From assembly GCF_000283155.1 (NCBI RefSeq), contig NW_004454262.1, forward strand, positions 825,229-889,228: a DNA stretch of 64,000 nucleotides, given 5' to 3'. Both the position numbers and the translations under genes were made by a program. A model generated the notes under the pieces. It was not told where the DNA came from and did not search any database. It was given only the letters and a program-made list of their open reading frames with translations. The number at the start of each line of letters is the position of its first letter. Position 1 is the stretch's first letter. Source of the stretch: Ceratotherium simum simum. Its lineage: Eukaryota > Chordata > Mammalia > Perissodactyla > Rhinocerotidae. This document shows, in pieces, positions 35,266 through 48,599 of this stretch.

Positions 35266-37479
35266 GGAGAGCTTGGGCCTCGGGGAAGCCCTGGCAGCAC
35301 ACCTAGAGCCCCTGCTCAGTGAAAGCAGTCTCAGCACCATCGGCCTCTCCAGGAAGAAGTGCCCCTGACAGTGCCAGGCTGAACAGACTAGAAGGTTTGT
35401 CGACCATTCCCCCTAGTCCTGAAGCAGAACGCTGGCAGTTTAATCTCCTCTTGGATATTTCTGAGCAGTTTAGCTTGTCTGAGCTGTAGGAAACATGGAG
35501 GGGAAGGGGAAACGAGTGGCCTCTGTCCTCTGTGGGTGTGGTGGGGTGTTGTACCAGAAGCCTGGGGACCCGGGCAAGGTGCCCCTTGCCTGCACTATAG
35601 TTGAGACATCCAAGGGCATTACCGTGAGAATGTGTGCTCTAAAGGACAGCAGATCAGAGGTGATCTGAAGTTTATTCAGCATTCCAAAAAGGATTAGGCT
35701 AAGAATCAAGAAAGGAAGCCAAGTGAGATAGCTGTGAAGGGAAGGGTAGCCACCAAGAGAGGAAGTCACAAGTGTAAACTTTGGGGCTTGGAACTTGGAG
35801 TAGCTCTGGACCAACATGCGTGCGGCTTGCGGGCTGTGCGTGAACAGTGAACGAGGGAGGTGGTCAGATAAGTCTAATCACCCTGAACGGCAGGGGGCTG
35901 ACAGGTGGCACAGCCAGGTGGGCCCCACGTTCCAATAGGGGTGGAGTTCAGGTGTGATATTATGACAAACTTAATAGGTTTTGATTTTTTTTCCTTTGAA
36001 TTTCCTCCTTTCTTGGCCCATGCTACCAGTGTAATAATTTGATAAACTCAACTTTATTAATGGACCAGAGGAAGTCTTGGACATTGAGAGTTTCCAGATT
36101 TTTGCCCTCTCAGTCCTTAATGGTGGGGATGCCATAGGTGCGAATGCCATAGCTAGGCGTTAGAGTGCCCTCCTTAAGCAGAGAGATGTTTCCCTCAAAT
36201 GATGCTGTTAGACATATGCTCACATAGCCAGTGTTTGTGAGGGCGTGTGTGAAACGTGTGCCTAGTAGCTAATGTAGGGTTGCAGAGAAAATAGAAGTAT
36301 AAGAAAAACGGAGAATGTTTTGGTACTTGCATTCTCACGAGCTGAGAAACGTGAAGGAGATTTTTTCCCCTAGCAGTGAGGAATTCTCTCCCTTCTGATT
36401 GCCTTGCTCATCCTTGCAAGGGAATCACTTCGTGTGCTTTATTATCTTACAATCATGGTGAAAGAAGCACTTAAATAAACTCTTTGCTTAAAAGCTTTGT
36501 GTGTTCCTGCTTCATGGTGCTTCATAGGCAGTGAGAATTCAGAGTTTAAGGGACAGGAAAGGGGAGCCTTTCAATGCTCCCAGTGTGCAATAAACGTGGT
36601 GGAATTTCAATGGCTTCCAAAGGCGTAACAATAATAGCATTAAGAACAGGCCAGGGCCTTTGATGTTATTGACAAAAAAAGGGGGGAGTGGGTTCGAGGG
36701 GGCCTCTGTCATTTCTGTCATGAGCTTTTAAACTTTTGACCTCCAACCTTTTGTGTCAAAGAGCTTTTTCCATACGGGTGTTAGCAGTCTGCTCAAGTAT
36801 CCTAAATTCACTGGAGCATCATTTCCTTGGTGGGAAAGGACATTCAGTGTCTTGGAAAAGACCCAACGTGGGGAGGTTATTGCTGAGCGCCCACCATTGT
36901 CTTAGGGGTGGTGGGTGGGGTGGAGTGGTGACGTCGCATGCCCACATGAAGTGACTCATCGCCCAGCAGGAAGCAGGCAGCCTTGCAGGGCTAGAAGATG
37001 AACTTGAGAGCCATGACTGGGCTCAGGGTGTGCAGGCATCTGCTGGGAGTTGTCCCTGTGCATGCTTTGAACATGGGGAGCCCCTGGAAACCTGCACAGA
37101 GAGGATTCAAAGAGGTGACGGGGGCTGTGCCTTTGGGGTGCCCTGGCTTCGCCTGTTGGTGAAGTCCCGGGAGACTGGCCTGGTCCACTGCTGCCACTGC
37201 ACGGCCTCAGTTTCCTTTCTTGTCTTTCCTCTCCTTCACCTTTCCTATAATCAACATTTATTGGGTGTACAAGGATAAGTGAGCCTCCTCTGCCCTCATG
37301 CCCCAGCTAGCCTGGGAGGAGAATTAGACACTTCTGATCTGACAGTGTGCCAGGGCAGGGACTCATCACCACGGTGCCTGGCATGGTAGTGGAACACAGT
37401 AAGCGCTTGTCTTTTATGTGTGTTTATCCGCCACAGCTGTGCTTACAGCTCAGCCTTTAGTACACGCATACTCGGTGAG

Positions 37480-38000
37480 GGAGAGCACTTGAGTAGGAAC
37501 ATAAGGGCCCTCAGAGAGCTGAGAGTCCAGTGAGAGAGATGGCAAGGATACGATGTGGGTGCAAACAGAGTTCCACAGGTTGTCCGTGGTGGTCCCACCT
37601 CACCTGGATGATGGAGGAGGCAAGAAGGAGCAAGTATTCCCATGGGGCCTCAGGGAAGCTTGACTGAGGGGGTGATATTTGCGTTGAGTCTTGACGACAG
37701 AGTAAGACTTGGATAAGAGGGAGTTGGTTCTCCTCTTGAGGGGACAACATAAGCCATAACAATGAGTGCTGTCTAAGGGAGCACTGACTCTTGGACGGGG
37801 AGGTATCCTGGATGCGATAGGTTGTTGGGGGCCTTGAATGCCGTGGTAGAGGTTGGGCTGGACTGGGGAAATTGTCCTAGGCCACTGCAGGTTTGGGGAG
37901 CAGGGAGGGACATGGTCCAGTCTAGGGTTTAGGGATGTAAGTCTGGAGAATGTAGTTTAGATAAGAGATGATAGAAAACCTGAACTCTGGCAGTGTCGTG
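37480..38000 (+). mobile_element. L2 fragment
   Basis: GGGGTGATATTTGCGTTGAGTC, GGGGGCCTTGAATGCCGTGG, GGGGAGCAGGGAGGGACATGG and GTTTAGATAAGAGATGATAG keep the order of the L2 block around TTGAGCTGAGTCTTGAA and GGGCCTTGAATGCCA. Confidence 0.7.
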
Positions 38001-39527
38001 GTAAGGAGTGTTTAAGAGTGCTGGCTTCGGAGTGGAAAAGACACCAGCTCTGCCAGTCTATCCCCGCATTATAGGGGCTAGGATAGGATATAACTTCTGG
38101 ACCTGACTTTTGTTGATTAATTAATTGTTGGTTTACTAACTAGACTGGGCAACTTCTGAGCCCATTGTGTCTCCGAGGCTTCTGTACTTAGATCTGAGAT
38201 ACCGAAGGCTTTTCCTGGAAACATTTCATTCTCTGCTTTCATTTCGTCAATTTTAAGGATCCCAATGTATATTTTTGGAACTATAAATTTGGCTTTTGAA
38301 TTGTGCTTTATAAAAAAAATGGTCATTGATATAAGAATTTGTCACTAGTAACCAATTTCCATCTTTTAATTTCCGTGTCTGCTTATTGTCACTGAAAATA
38401 CACCGTTAGCATATTTCAAAGTAAATGGATTTGTCACTGAAATGTAGTGATTCCTTCTATATTTTCATGTGCTTTCCCTCAGAGAGTTCTGCAGTTTAGG
38501 TGTAATAGCGGTAAACCTTCTCTCATTTCTCTTTGCTGCCTTTCCCTCTGTTTATTTTTTCTCTCTTATCTTGGCAGGAAAGCTAGAAACAACAAAAATG
38601 TCATGGATGCCTATATTTGGGATCATAGGCAAGACACATTCCAGAGACTCTGCATGGAATGATTTTACTGGTCGGCCAGTAGGTAGATGTGGTCTGTTTC
38701 TACCACTGGGAGCTCAATGGATGTGATTTTTAGCTGAGAAAAAAGCAAAGATAAAAGAAGTTAGAAGGGACCAGAAAGGGGAGCGATCAATTGTTTGTTC
38801 ACTACCCAGGACACATTTGAGATGGGAAAGGCAGAGATTTGTTTTGTCAGTTCACTTACAGAGGGCTATTTGTCATTTTCTTTGTCTTTTAATTATGTGG
38901 AAACGCCTATTATGTTTGTTAAGGTGCATGGCATGGATGAATTGTGATATGACCAGAGTGTAGTGCTGGGTAACATTTAGATCTAAAAATATTATTTCAA
39001 TTAATTTAATATGCCTACCTGCTTGCACAGAAGAAATGATAAAAAGATTGCTATTTGAGTAGTGGGGAATGCTCATGCAAATTTATACCAGAGGAGTCAG
39101 GGATGTTGGGTAGTTACCAGAAGTGAAAACTGGGTTTTAGAAATAGCATAGTTTTTGTTGTTGATTAGCTTTCTATGTAACTTTGTGTATGTTTACTTAA
39201 TTTATAAGGAAACTTAAATTTGCAAATGTTAAGTGATTATTGCCATTATTTGCTAGATTTATGGTCAATATCATCCATTATTGTTCTTGTCTTAGAATTT
39301 ATTTATGATAGGTTTTGCTAAAATCACAGGATAAGTATCCTTTTTCTGAATAATTATTAGTATGGACACTTCTACTATGAAGATATTTTTAAGTCACACA
39401 AATTGGCATATAAATATTTTACATATATGGTGTTATCACTCAAAAACTACATACCTGTAAAGAGAAAATTGATGTGTGGTTTTTCTGAAATTTAAAAATT
39501 TCTGAAATTATTATGGTATGCTAGGAC

Positions 39528-39731
39528 AGAATTTGTCAAAATGTTTTCTGTAAAGGGCCAGATAGTATATGTTAGGTTTTGTGGGCCATGGGTTCTCTGT
39601 CAGAACTAGCTAACTCTGCTACTATAATGTGAAAGCAGCCATAGGAAATACGGGAACAAAAGAACACATGCGTATTACAATAAAACTTTATTTACAAAAA
39701 CTGGCCCATGCACTGTAGTTTGTGGATCCTT
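39528..39731 (+). mobile_element. hAT-Charlie-like non-autonomous element (family name uncertain)
   Basis: TTTTCTGTAAAGGGCCAGATAG, TTTTGTGGGCCATGGG, TCTCTGTCAGAACTAGC, GTGAAAGCAGCCATAGG and ATAAAACTTTATTTACAAAA form the well-known mammalian MER repeat of this type. The same family occurs in reverse at 53313. Confidence 0.82.
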
Positions 39732-39889
39732 CCTATAACATATGCTCTACACATTTAAGTTCCTGCCGTGGTATCAAGTGATAAAATAATAGAACTTTTC
39801 TTTTTTTTATGCAAGGCATCTGTAAGATTTCTAGAGTATGCTAGAACTACAATTTCTTAAAACTTCTGTCACATTATGGAGGGTCTTGT

Positions 39890-40385
39890 AAACTAGATGA
39901 TCCATGTTAATGACTCTGGAGATGTTTCCAGCTCCACACAACATGTGTGTAGGACCAGAAAGAAGGTTCTTGATGCTCCATGGGATGATTCCAACGGGGC
40001 GCCCAGCAAGTCCACAGCTGGTCCTTGTGGGGTTTTACTCCTTAGATTCCACTCACAGTAGACTAGGAGGGCCACAGACTGCCTTGATGCTCGAGACATT
40101 CCTGGTCCGGCATCCCTGGGGTGTCGTCAGGGGGCCAGATCAGCTCCCTTCTGGTGCCATGTTGTCCATAGGCATCTTCCTGTCCACAGGCAGGAATACA
40201 AGCATGTCTGAATGAGGGAGTCAGTCTGGGTGTTGGAGTCATTCCACGTGGTGATGTCTCCCTTAGGCCACTGAGCCCTTGGAAAAGGCCTTTCTGGTGC
40301 CAAGGTGATGACTGGAGATGCCAAAGGTGGGAAGAGGCAGAGATGAGGCCCCAGCTATCTCTCCACTGTCTCATTGGAGTGGTGA
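39890..40385. other. Unassigned GC-richer block directly upstream of the LTR at 40477
   Basis: Composition is richer in G+C than its surroundings, and overlapping ORFs of 103 codons exist on both strands (39904-40215 plus, 40063-40374 minus). No protein domain or repeat family recognised. It could be another old retroelement piece. Confidence 0.45.
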
Positions 40386-40476
40386 GAGTCTCTCTCTCTC
40401 CCCTCCTTCTCTCTACCGCTTGAGACCTCTCATTTGATTGATAGATGCTGGATGATTATTTTGGTTTTGGTATTGA

Positions 40477-40966
40477 TGTGGTTCAGGGCAGGCTACCTCA
40501 GAATGTGCCACTTTGGCATGTGGATTATTTTGAAGTGAAGACAGTCAAGGCCCAACAGACTCAAGAAGAGCTTTTTACTTCCCCATTAACTGCCTAAAAG
40601 GATTTAGGCAGGTAGTCTAAACCAAGAAGAGAGCTATTACCAAAGATAACTTTCTTTTACATAAAAAAGACTTCCGTGCATGGCAGGACAAACATTTGTT
40701 TACCAAACATTTGCTCTTCCCATCTACCTGTGAATTATTTTCCTCTACTTGAAGCCCCAGACCCCCTACCCCCTTCTCCTTAGCTCAGAATAGCATATAA
40801 GCCTCAATTGCCTGACTGTCTTTGGGGCTTATATTCTTATGGGACCCCCATACGTACATAACTAAATTTGTTTTTCTCCTGTTAATCTATCTTATGTCAA
40901 TTTTATTATTAGACCTGCCAAAGAACCCAGAAGGGTAGAGGAGAGATTTCCTCCTACCCTATAGCA
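40477..40966 (+). mobile_element. Solo LTR-like element, plus orientation, related to the one at 33484
   Basis: The block begins TGTGGTTCAGGGCAGGC and ends near CCTACCCTATAGCA. It contains a TATA-like CATATAAGCC, then TTTCTCCTGTTAATCTATCTTATGTC and AGACCTGCCAAAGAACCCAG, matching by eye the 3' part of the 33484 element read on its minus strand. I could not find a target duplication, so the boundaries are approximate. Confidence 0.6.
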
Positions 40967-41479
40967 TAGTGGATTTTGCCCATGTGTGGTTTTAGTGATA
41001 TTTCTACTGATGGCAGGCGCTTGAGGAGACTAGACATTCCTACAGGCAGGGCTGACCCTAATGACAGGAAAAATAATCTCTAGTTCTGGTCTAGAATAAA
41101 TTCCAAAGTCAGTGTACAGATGACTTCAGTATTTAAATAAGCCAGGAGAACTTGTGTGCTTAGCAGTTTATTCTTGTGGGTCCTCCTGTGCTGTTTTCTG
41201 GGCACTTTCAGGCCACTCAAGTATCATTTGGTGAATTACTCCTTCAGGGCACTAACTGAGCTGACTTTGATCTCTCTTTTTTAATCTACAATTTTTGCAT
41301 GTAAATTTCAAACCTTAAAAGATAGTTTCCCAGAATGGCATCCAAGAGATTTTATAGCCTGAGGATACTAAAACTATTTCTTGGGAGAATGATGCAACTG
41401 AAGATAAATTTCCAAGTGTCTTTCTCTGGCTACAGGTTTTATGATCAACCCAGGCTGTTGTGAAGAGACCTAAAAATCA

Positions 41480-42290
41480 ATGCCTCTCATTCCTAATGGG
41501 ACCCTTAATGCGCAGCATGATGACAGCCAGTGTGAAATCGAATACCGACAACTATACCTAGCACGAGTATTTTTACTATGCATTTCAATTTAAACACGTG
41601 TCAAGCCAATTACATATTTATGGGGTTTAAAGACTGTTCCACTCAAGCCTCGGATAATATGCGGTCTTCAAATCTTGGTTTAGTAGAGGAATTTGGTCCA
41701 ATGGTCAGATCTCTTGCAAGTCTGTAATAAATCATCTTTGCAGCCATAAGCATGTACAGTCAACTGCTTACCACTGCTCCACAGGCTCACCTCCACCTGG
41801 TAGAATTTTAATTCCCTCAGTAAAATTGATTCCACCAGTTCTGCACATTATTCTCCCTGTCTTCCATTTAGCCCGTTAGTTTGCTGACAGTAGAGTACAC
41901 AGCACTTAGCAGCTGGTTTGTGGAACCATCAGTCAGGAAATTGTATGATAAATAGGAGGTAGCCAGGTTTAGTGGCACTTCCTTCTGCTTCAGCAGTTTT
42001 CGCCTGACTTTGGAAAAGTCATCATGTGGTGTTTTGTCAAGGGCCAGACCAGGAGATGGCTGTGGTGCGGTAGCTTATTACACATACACTTGAGTTATGA
42101 TGCTCTGCAGCTGCGCTGCGCATGTGTAAATAATAAACCATGAGGTGGATAATTATGGTGGCTGCTGGCGACACGGGTCTGTTCTTGTCATGTGGGTTTT
42201 CTTGGACAGCTTCTTGGGCCCGTAATGGAATGTGCTGCTGATCTTCCACACAGAAACGACAGCCGAGATACAAGGGAAACACTCAAGGTT
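41480..42290. promoter_or_regulatory. Candidate conserved enhancer block
   Basis: Unique, balanced-composition sequence between a hAT fragment/LTR side and an AT-rich side. It contains the E-box CACGTG at 41595-41600, CAATTA at 41607-41612, TAATAAACC at 42131-42139, GGATAATTATGG near 42147 and CAGCTGCGCTGCGCATG near 42109. This dense mix of E-boxes and homeodomain words with no trace of decayed repeats is typical of developmental enhancers. Inference from texture. Confidence 0.5.
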
Positions 42291-42479
42291 TGAGGATTCG
42301 GGAGCTTTTTTTTGAGAAATGTGTTAGGATTAATGTCATGTGATGCCACATATGTTCAAGGACATGCTCATACTGCTTTTTATTCTCTGTTTGTACTGTT
42401 AAGCTATGGCAAGCATGTCTTGAATTGGAAGAGGGGTATTCCATTGCACTTGCCCAGAAAGTGGCTTAAGAGGAGTGAT

Positions 42480-43060
42480 TTCCACTGATAACTGATCCAG
42501 GGTATAATTGTTCACACAGACTTCATCAGTCCAGCAGAAGTTATTTTAAACTAAATCAAGAGGGAAACAAATAGAAATAGTAAAATATTTAAACTAAAAC
42601 CAGATGTCTTTGTTCAAATCTGATCACATCCATTAATTTTTTGTTCTTTATTCTAATTCCAGAATGCAGAATTCATACATTTCCTTGGGACATAAATAAA
42701 CACTTTGTACAGTGTTGTCAGATGCATCACATACTTTCAGTCAGAATTAACTTTTAAACTCATGAAACACTATAGACTCAACAGTAAGAAATGACGACTA
42801 AATGCCCCGGTAATTGTGTGTTTTATATTTTCCTCTCAAATATTTTTGCAATGCTTGGCCATTTTCTCTTTCATTCTGAAAGAAAGACAGTGAATTAAAA
42901 TCCTGTTAATAATTTTTTGAGAATGAAAAGATTGCAATGCCTTTTAAATGCCTGTGATAGCCTTGTAGGTTTTCCTTGGGGAAGAGATTTTTACACTGCT
43001 TAGGTTCACTGATTTGATTTTAGAGAATTAACTGGTTGGTCTTCACCCCTGTGCACATAA
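42480..43060. promoter_or_regulatory. Candidate AT-rich conserved block
   Basis: Continues the unique region after 42290. SOX/TCF-like CTTTGTTC near 42610, CCATTAATTTTTTGTTC, GGTAATTGTG and TTAATAATTTTTTG are present. It could simply be AT-rich unique intron. Confidence 0.3.
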
Positions 43061-45287
43061 TCACTGCAGCTTCACTATGAATACTCACATGAAAGATAAT
43101 GACTATTATTTCCTGGATATATGAGGTATATATTGAATGTGGAATAAATTCACACATTTTGAGCCCTGTGTGTATGAAAAAATATGGATTTGTACTTTAT
43201 CATGTATAATAATTCTTAGTTGCACCCCCATAGAGAAGTCAGATACAGTGAACACCCACTTATCTGGTGGAGAAAATTTAATCACACAGAACATAGCCAA
43301 GAGCCAAAAGTGAAGAGGTAAAAATGTCTTCCAACTCTGACATAGTTGTCACAATGTCCTTCAAAATGGCCATATAAAATGTGTGTGGGAGAAGCCCTGA
43401 AGGGGTGGGTCAGACTTTATGAACGCTTAATTTACACACAGCTCTAGCAGGTTTATTTCTCCGATTTCCGAGAGCAGATGACGTGTGTTAAGTTTGAAGT
43501 CTGCTGGAGGCAAGCGTGTTCGCATCAGCAGTGACTGCTAATGGGAGAGGAAGAGAAAGAGCCATCCCGTATCTGAGGGCCATCCACCCTACCCCACACT
43601 CAACTCTGATTCATTTGGGCCTGTTTCAAAACCTAAAATCAGAAGCATTCACTGAGTATGCATCAGACTTTGTTTTTGTTTTAATAAGTATAAACAGTTT
43701 TCATTGAAAATGAAGTAGCACATTTTGGCTCTGCAGGGTTACTGAGTTATGTGGGATGCTGAATTTGACAACAGTGCTGGATAAACTTTCCAACTTAGCC
43801 CACCAACTATCAAGATTTGTGTTACAAAAAAAACAACTCTGACATCCTTTAATATTAAATCCTAAGTGGTGCACTTAAAATATGATTGATTTTTTCATAT
43901 GGACTTTATAAAGTGTGATAAATAATCAGGTTGTCAGTATATCCCTCACCTGTTGAATTTCCAGCATTGTTGTACATCATTTTGTCACAGCGACAATGAT
44001 ATGACAATACCAAGATGATTCCTTTCCTCCATCTCTACCACCCCCTTCCCGCTTTGTCTTACAATAAGCACAAAATACAGTGAGTAATTGACATTTCCAG
44101 TACCATAGTCCTCTTCCAATCACAGAAGTTTTCTAGGTTCTACGTCTGGTAGAATCACAGCTTTGAGGACCTCCTTGGTTGTCTCAATGCTATGTTAATA
44201 GTTTTTCAGTCTTATTTTATTTTTTTCTCATAACCATACTCATGTTCCCGAAGAAAGGCAGCAAGGGCAAAGTTCAAAACAGGGGAAGTAAGATATCATA
44301 ATTTTTTTTAAGTTTGTTTTGTTTACATTCTAAAAGATACTTGTTGAAGAAAATTTGGAAAAAAGAGAAATGTATAGGGAGGAAAATGAAAACCACCTGA
44401 ATTCAACATACACACATAATGCTAGTCACCCCTGGGACTTAAGGAGATTCACATGGCGGGTGCGGGTTACACCCTCGGCTGTGTTTGGCACAGCCCCCAT
44501 ACTCCACTTCTTCAGCCGTCGCTCAGAGCCTGTTTGCAGTGCCTCATTTGGAACTGCCTGCACCGCCTGCTACCCTCAGGTCTAGGCAAAATCTTCAGAC
44601 TTTTAGAAATAGCTTGAAGCCCTTCTGAGGCACGTTTGGTGTTCGCGTCAATTCCTGGGAGTGTTTGGGGCAATGGTGGCGTGCTGGCTGCTGGCAAGCT
44701 GCCAGGATGACCATGTGTGGAAGGCAGTATTTGAAGAACGAGTTCGGCATATTTGCTGTAATATCAGGCTCATGGCTGTGGAGTCACACCTCTAGGTTTT
44801 GGACTCCTTTATTTTGCTTCTTGAAACTTGGGAAAAACTGTAGTGCCTGTTACTAAATATCACCCACACTTCTAATGATAAAATCTGGTAAAACTCTCTT
44901 CAGTTTTTGCAGTGAATTGCTATTTAGAAAAAAAAGTTTATTTTCAGAGTCATCAGAGACTATCTGTGTGAGTTGCTCTGAGTCAGTAGGAGGAGAGGAG
45001 CTGTTTTAAGTGAGTGCGCATAAGAACCCAGGGTCACAGAACACCAGCCTGAGCCAGAACAGGAGGGGAGGGTGCTCTGGGTCCAAGGGGAATGTTAGGG
45101 TTGCAGGGCAGGACCCCCTCAGTTTGCTCCAGCCTCCCTCTGTCAGTCTGAGAGAGTCAGCTCATCTTTTGTAGGCAGGCCGTGGAGCATTTCTCTGGCC
45201 AAACTGTGGATTTGCTGCCCTTGTGTTGGGACTATGGAGGCCTAACTCAGGCCAAGAAAGAGGGAAGCATGCAGTTAAATTTTTAAA

Positions 45288-45290
<3 letters not shown>
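43061..45290. other. Unique intron, nothing recognised
   Basis: AT-rich to balanced unique sequence up to the GT microsatellite; no gene or assignable repeat. Confidence 0.5.

Positions 45291-45327
<37 letters not shown>
45291..45327. repeat. (GT)18.5 microsatellite
   Basis: An uninterrupted GT run of 37 bp, about 490 bp upstream of the GLI3 exon acceptor. Likely length-polymorphic. Confidence 0.98.
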
Positions 45328-45328
<1 letters not shown>

Positions 45329-45739
45329 TTATATATGCAATGGATTCTAGCAGGGATTTTAGCAAGGACTCCTTCCCTTAAAAAGCATCATGGGTATGGG
45401 AGAAAAGAAACTAGTATTTATATAATGTCTTTGTTTAAAATTCACTTGACAGTATAATTTTTAAAATAAGTAAGTGTCTTGTAATCTGTTCCTCTTGGTT
45501 TTGTGGCTCCTTCAGCCCTTCCACTCAGACCAGCCTTTCTTCCAGGGTAGGAGCATATGTTGTTCCTCTGTCTTGCTTTTCTCTCTGGGTTTTAGTTGCG
45601 TTTATAGGGTCTGCTTTCCCAGGTGCAGGTATTGTTTACTTGATTATATCTCTGCAGTACCTCCTGTAACCTCATAATGAACTTTAAGGAGTTCTTCCAG
45701 AAATTCTTAAAGTAGATTCAGTGTAAGTTGTGAAGATAG

Positions 45740-45927
<188 letters not shown>

Positions 45928-48049
45928 ATTAAAACTTTACCCATTAACAAAACTGAACAAGATACTGGCTTTTACTATCTCAGGATTTTTTGTTAACGGT
46001 ACGGCTACAGGGCTTTGAAGATGTGACAGAAGTATAAGATTTACTTTTGAAATACAGGAAGCCTATCTGTTCCTGGACTCACTGAAGCAAATCCTGCTGC
46101 CTCCTGAAGAATGCCTGTCACACTAGGTGGCTGGCAAGTATTTCCTATATATTTTGCTGATGTGTGTTCTGTGGGCTGTAAATACTAAATTAAAAAGTAG
46201 AGGCCTAATGGAAGGTTACCATTCAGCATACGTATTTGGTCGAGAGTGGATTTGAAGTTTTTCATGCTAAAATTTCTGTATGTTCAAGTCCTATCCCAGG
46301 AAACACAATGAATTATAATGAAATTTTTATGGTAAATTTTCATAGCCCCCGTGGTATGTACCTCAGTAGTCACTTGATTGATGGGAATGTCACCCAAACA
46401 AAATGGCAAATGTGATTGAGCATGTGGTTTACACAAAGATAAAAGGAAAGAATGGTTGTGATAACATATATTAGAAAAGGAAGAAGAAAATCTTGTAGAA
46501 ATAGATATTATTCAGTTTGGGGGAAAAAAGAATAGTGGACTTGCAAACTAAACCAGTATTCTTTCGTAGTATTGTCCAGACAACTGTCATATGCTGTAAC
46601 TGGAGCCACTCTCTGGGCAGGGCTGTCCTTATTAACAGCCTTGATATATGCATTTAGTCATATCTAGTAATCACCCTTCCTTCTGAGACAGTATGGTTAG
46701 AAAAGCACAAGTAATACTTTGAAGAATAATGCTGGTTATTTAGATGGTAGATTGCATCTCCACGGCTATTAGTTACAGCTGTGTAATTACACATATGCCA
46801 AAGAAAAATGAAGTTGTTTTAAAACAAGTCCTCCTCTGTGAACAGAATTAATTGATATTAACAACCCTAACTACATGCCCAAGTACACATATAATATTTT
46901 ACCAACAGTTTTTTGGATCCATCTCCCATTACTGAATTGTAATTTCAGAGCAGATTTGCCTGGAGGTAAGTAATAAATCTGTGTTGCAGACTTCTATAAG
47001 CATTAAAGGAGAAGTGGGTATTTATAGAAAGAGAATACAGAAACTTGTGACTTATTCTTCGACTTTTCACTGGCACACAAGTATTTACAGGGTTCTAAAG
47101 CCTGCTAAAAATACACTCAAATAAAACCAAGAGGCCAATTGAAAACCCCTTATACAGAGGGAAGGAAATTCCAAATTCAGGCTGAAACCTGCCATGTAAT
47201 TCACCCCGTTGAACAGAGGTTTTGTGGTGCAGATGGGACCACAGGGATCTCAGATGAGCATCTGTCCCGCGGTACAGAGCGAGCAAGGGCGAGCTCAGCC
47301 ACGGAGACACAGATGGCTGATTCCTCCCAGGCTTCGGTCTCTGCAGTGATGTGGTAATTTAAATCAGATTTTCGGTGGAATTTCAGAGTTCCTCACTCTT
47401 TCAAAAGTCATGTCATAGAGAAATTTCAAAAAATGAGTTTATATGGTAGAATGAACTAGTTCCTCTGGGTTCATTATAGTTTGCCGTGTAATTAAACTTC
47501 GGTATGAATTTATCAATAAAAATCCCAAGACTTGGTTCTCTGGCAGAATATAACAACAGCAAGCCCCAATATAGTCCACACTATGTGTTCTAGGCCCTGA
47601 TTGCTGTCCCTGCAGTATTAGCTCACTAGTGATAAAAACATCACGAGATAAGGCAGGTCAAGTTTGGAGAATCCAGGTGAGGGGGCTGCATTTCAGATAT
47701 GACTGCTGAGCTGGGAGTTGTACAGATTTTAGTACTTCCTCCTTTTCCAGCCAAGCTTTAGGATACTTGAGCAGCAATTGACTAAATTGTTCTCTAGCTG
47801 CCTAAATGTATAGTGATCGAAGATTCATGATGTAAGGCTGGCTGATAATCCTGGGCCTCAAAAGAGAAGTCCTGGAAGGTTCTGAGAGGAAATGTCATTG
47901 CCGTGGTGAGTCTGGTGAGTGCCTGAGTCTGAGACTGCTGGTCCTCGCAGGGTCCTGGATGGAGACTCTGAGCTTATACAGTAGGCTCTGGGAAGCTAGG
48001 GCAAGTCTCACCTCTGCATCTGTATAACGTGACATTCTCTCTGCATTCC
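45928..48049. other. Unique intron after the exon, nothing recognised
   Basis: No repeat family identified with confidence; short ORFs only. Confidence 0.5.
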
Positions 48050-48300
48050 CTCAATGGCCTTCCCTTTCTGCATGGCCAACTCCTGCTTAAACTCCTCATC
48101 GTCAAGGCCACATTCAGCTGTCACCTTTGCTGGCTGTCCCAGAGGCTGTTCCTCAGAGCACCTCGCGTGTGCCTTTCTTGTAGCGCACAACCTCTTGCCT
48201 GGTCATTTCTTATTAGCAGTCACTGCCCACTGCCAATTTTGCAGACAGGGCCTAGCGCTGGGCCAGACATGTTGTAAAAGGTGCTCAGTAGATGCTCACG
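48050..48300 (+). mobile_element. L2 3' fragment
   Basis: CATGGCCAACTCCTGCTTAAAC, CGTCAAGGCCACATTCAGC, TGTCACCTTTGCTGGC and AAGGTGCTCAGTAGATGC follow the L2 region encoding no protein near its 3' end. The open stretch at 48054-48527 lies over it and is not a gene. Confidence 0.6.
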
Positions 48301-48599
48301 CTGTCCAGTCTGGGAGACAGTGGAGAGCAGTCGGAGAGCTTGAACCCATTCTTGCTTTGCACTCAGCTGTGCTGGGAACTCTGGCAACTTACCCTTGCAT
48401 ATATTGGTTTCATTGCATGGAAATGAAGTTATCTGCCTCACCTGACTCTCCAGATCGCAGGCAGAGTTCAATGAAATCGTGTTCATGTGAGCACTCTTCA
48501 AAACCCGGAGCTCTAAACAAGTGCTGAGAGTTAGTATCTGAGGCAGTTGGGACGTGACGAACGCTGAGCGTTTGTACTCCGGCCTGACTCAGTCCTGAA

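Noticed and set aside
48054..48527. Plus-strand ORF of 157 codons
   Set aside because: Covers L2 3' sequence; no domain.
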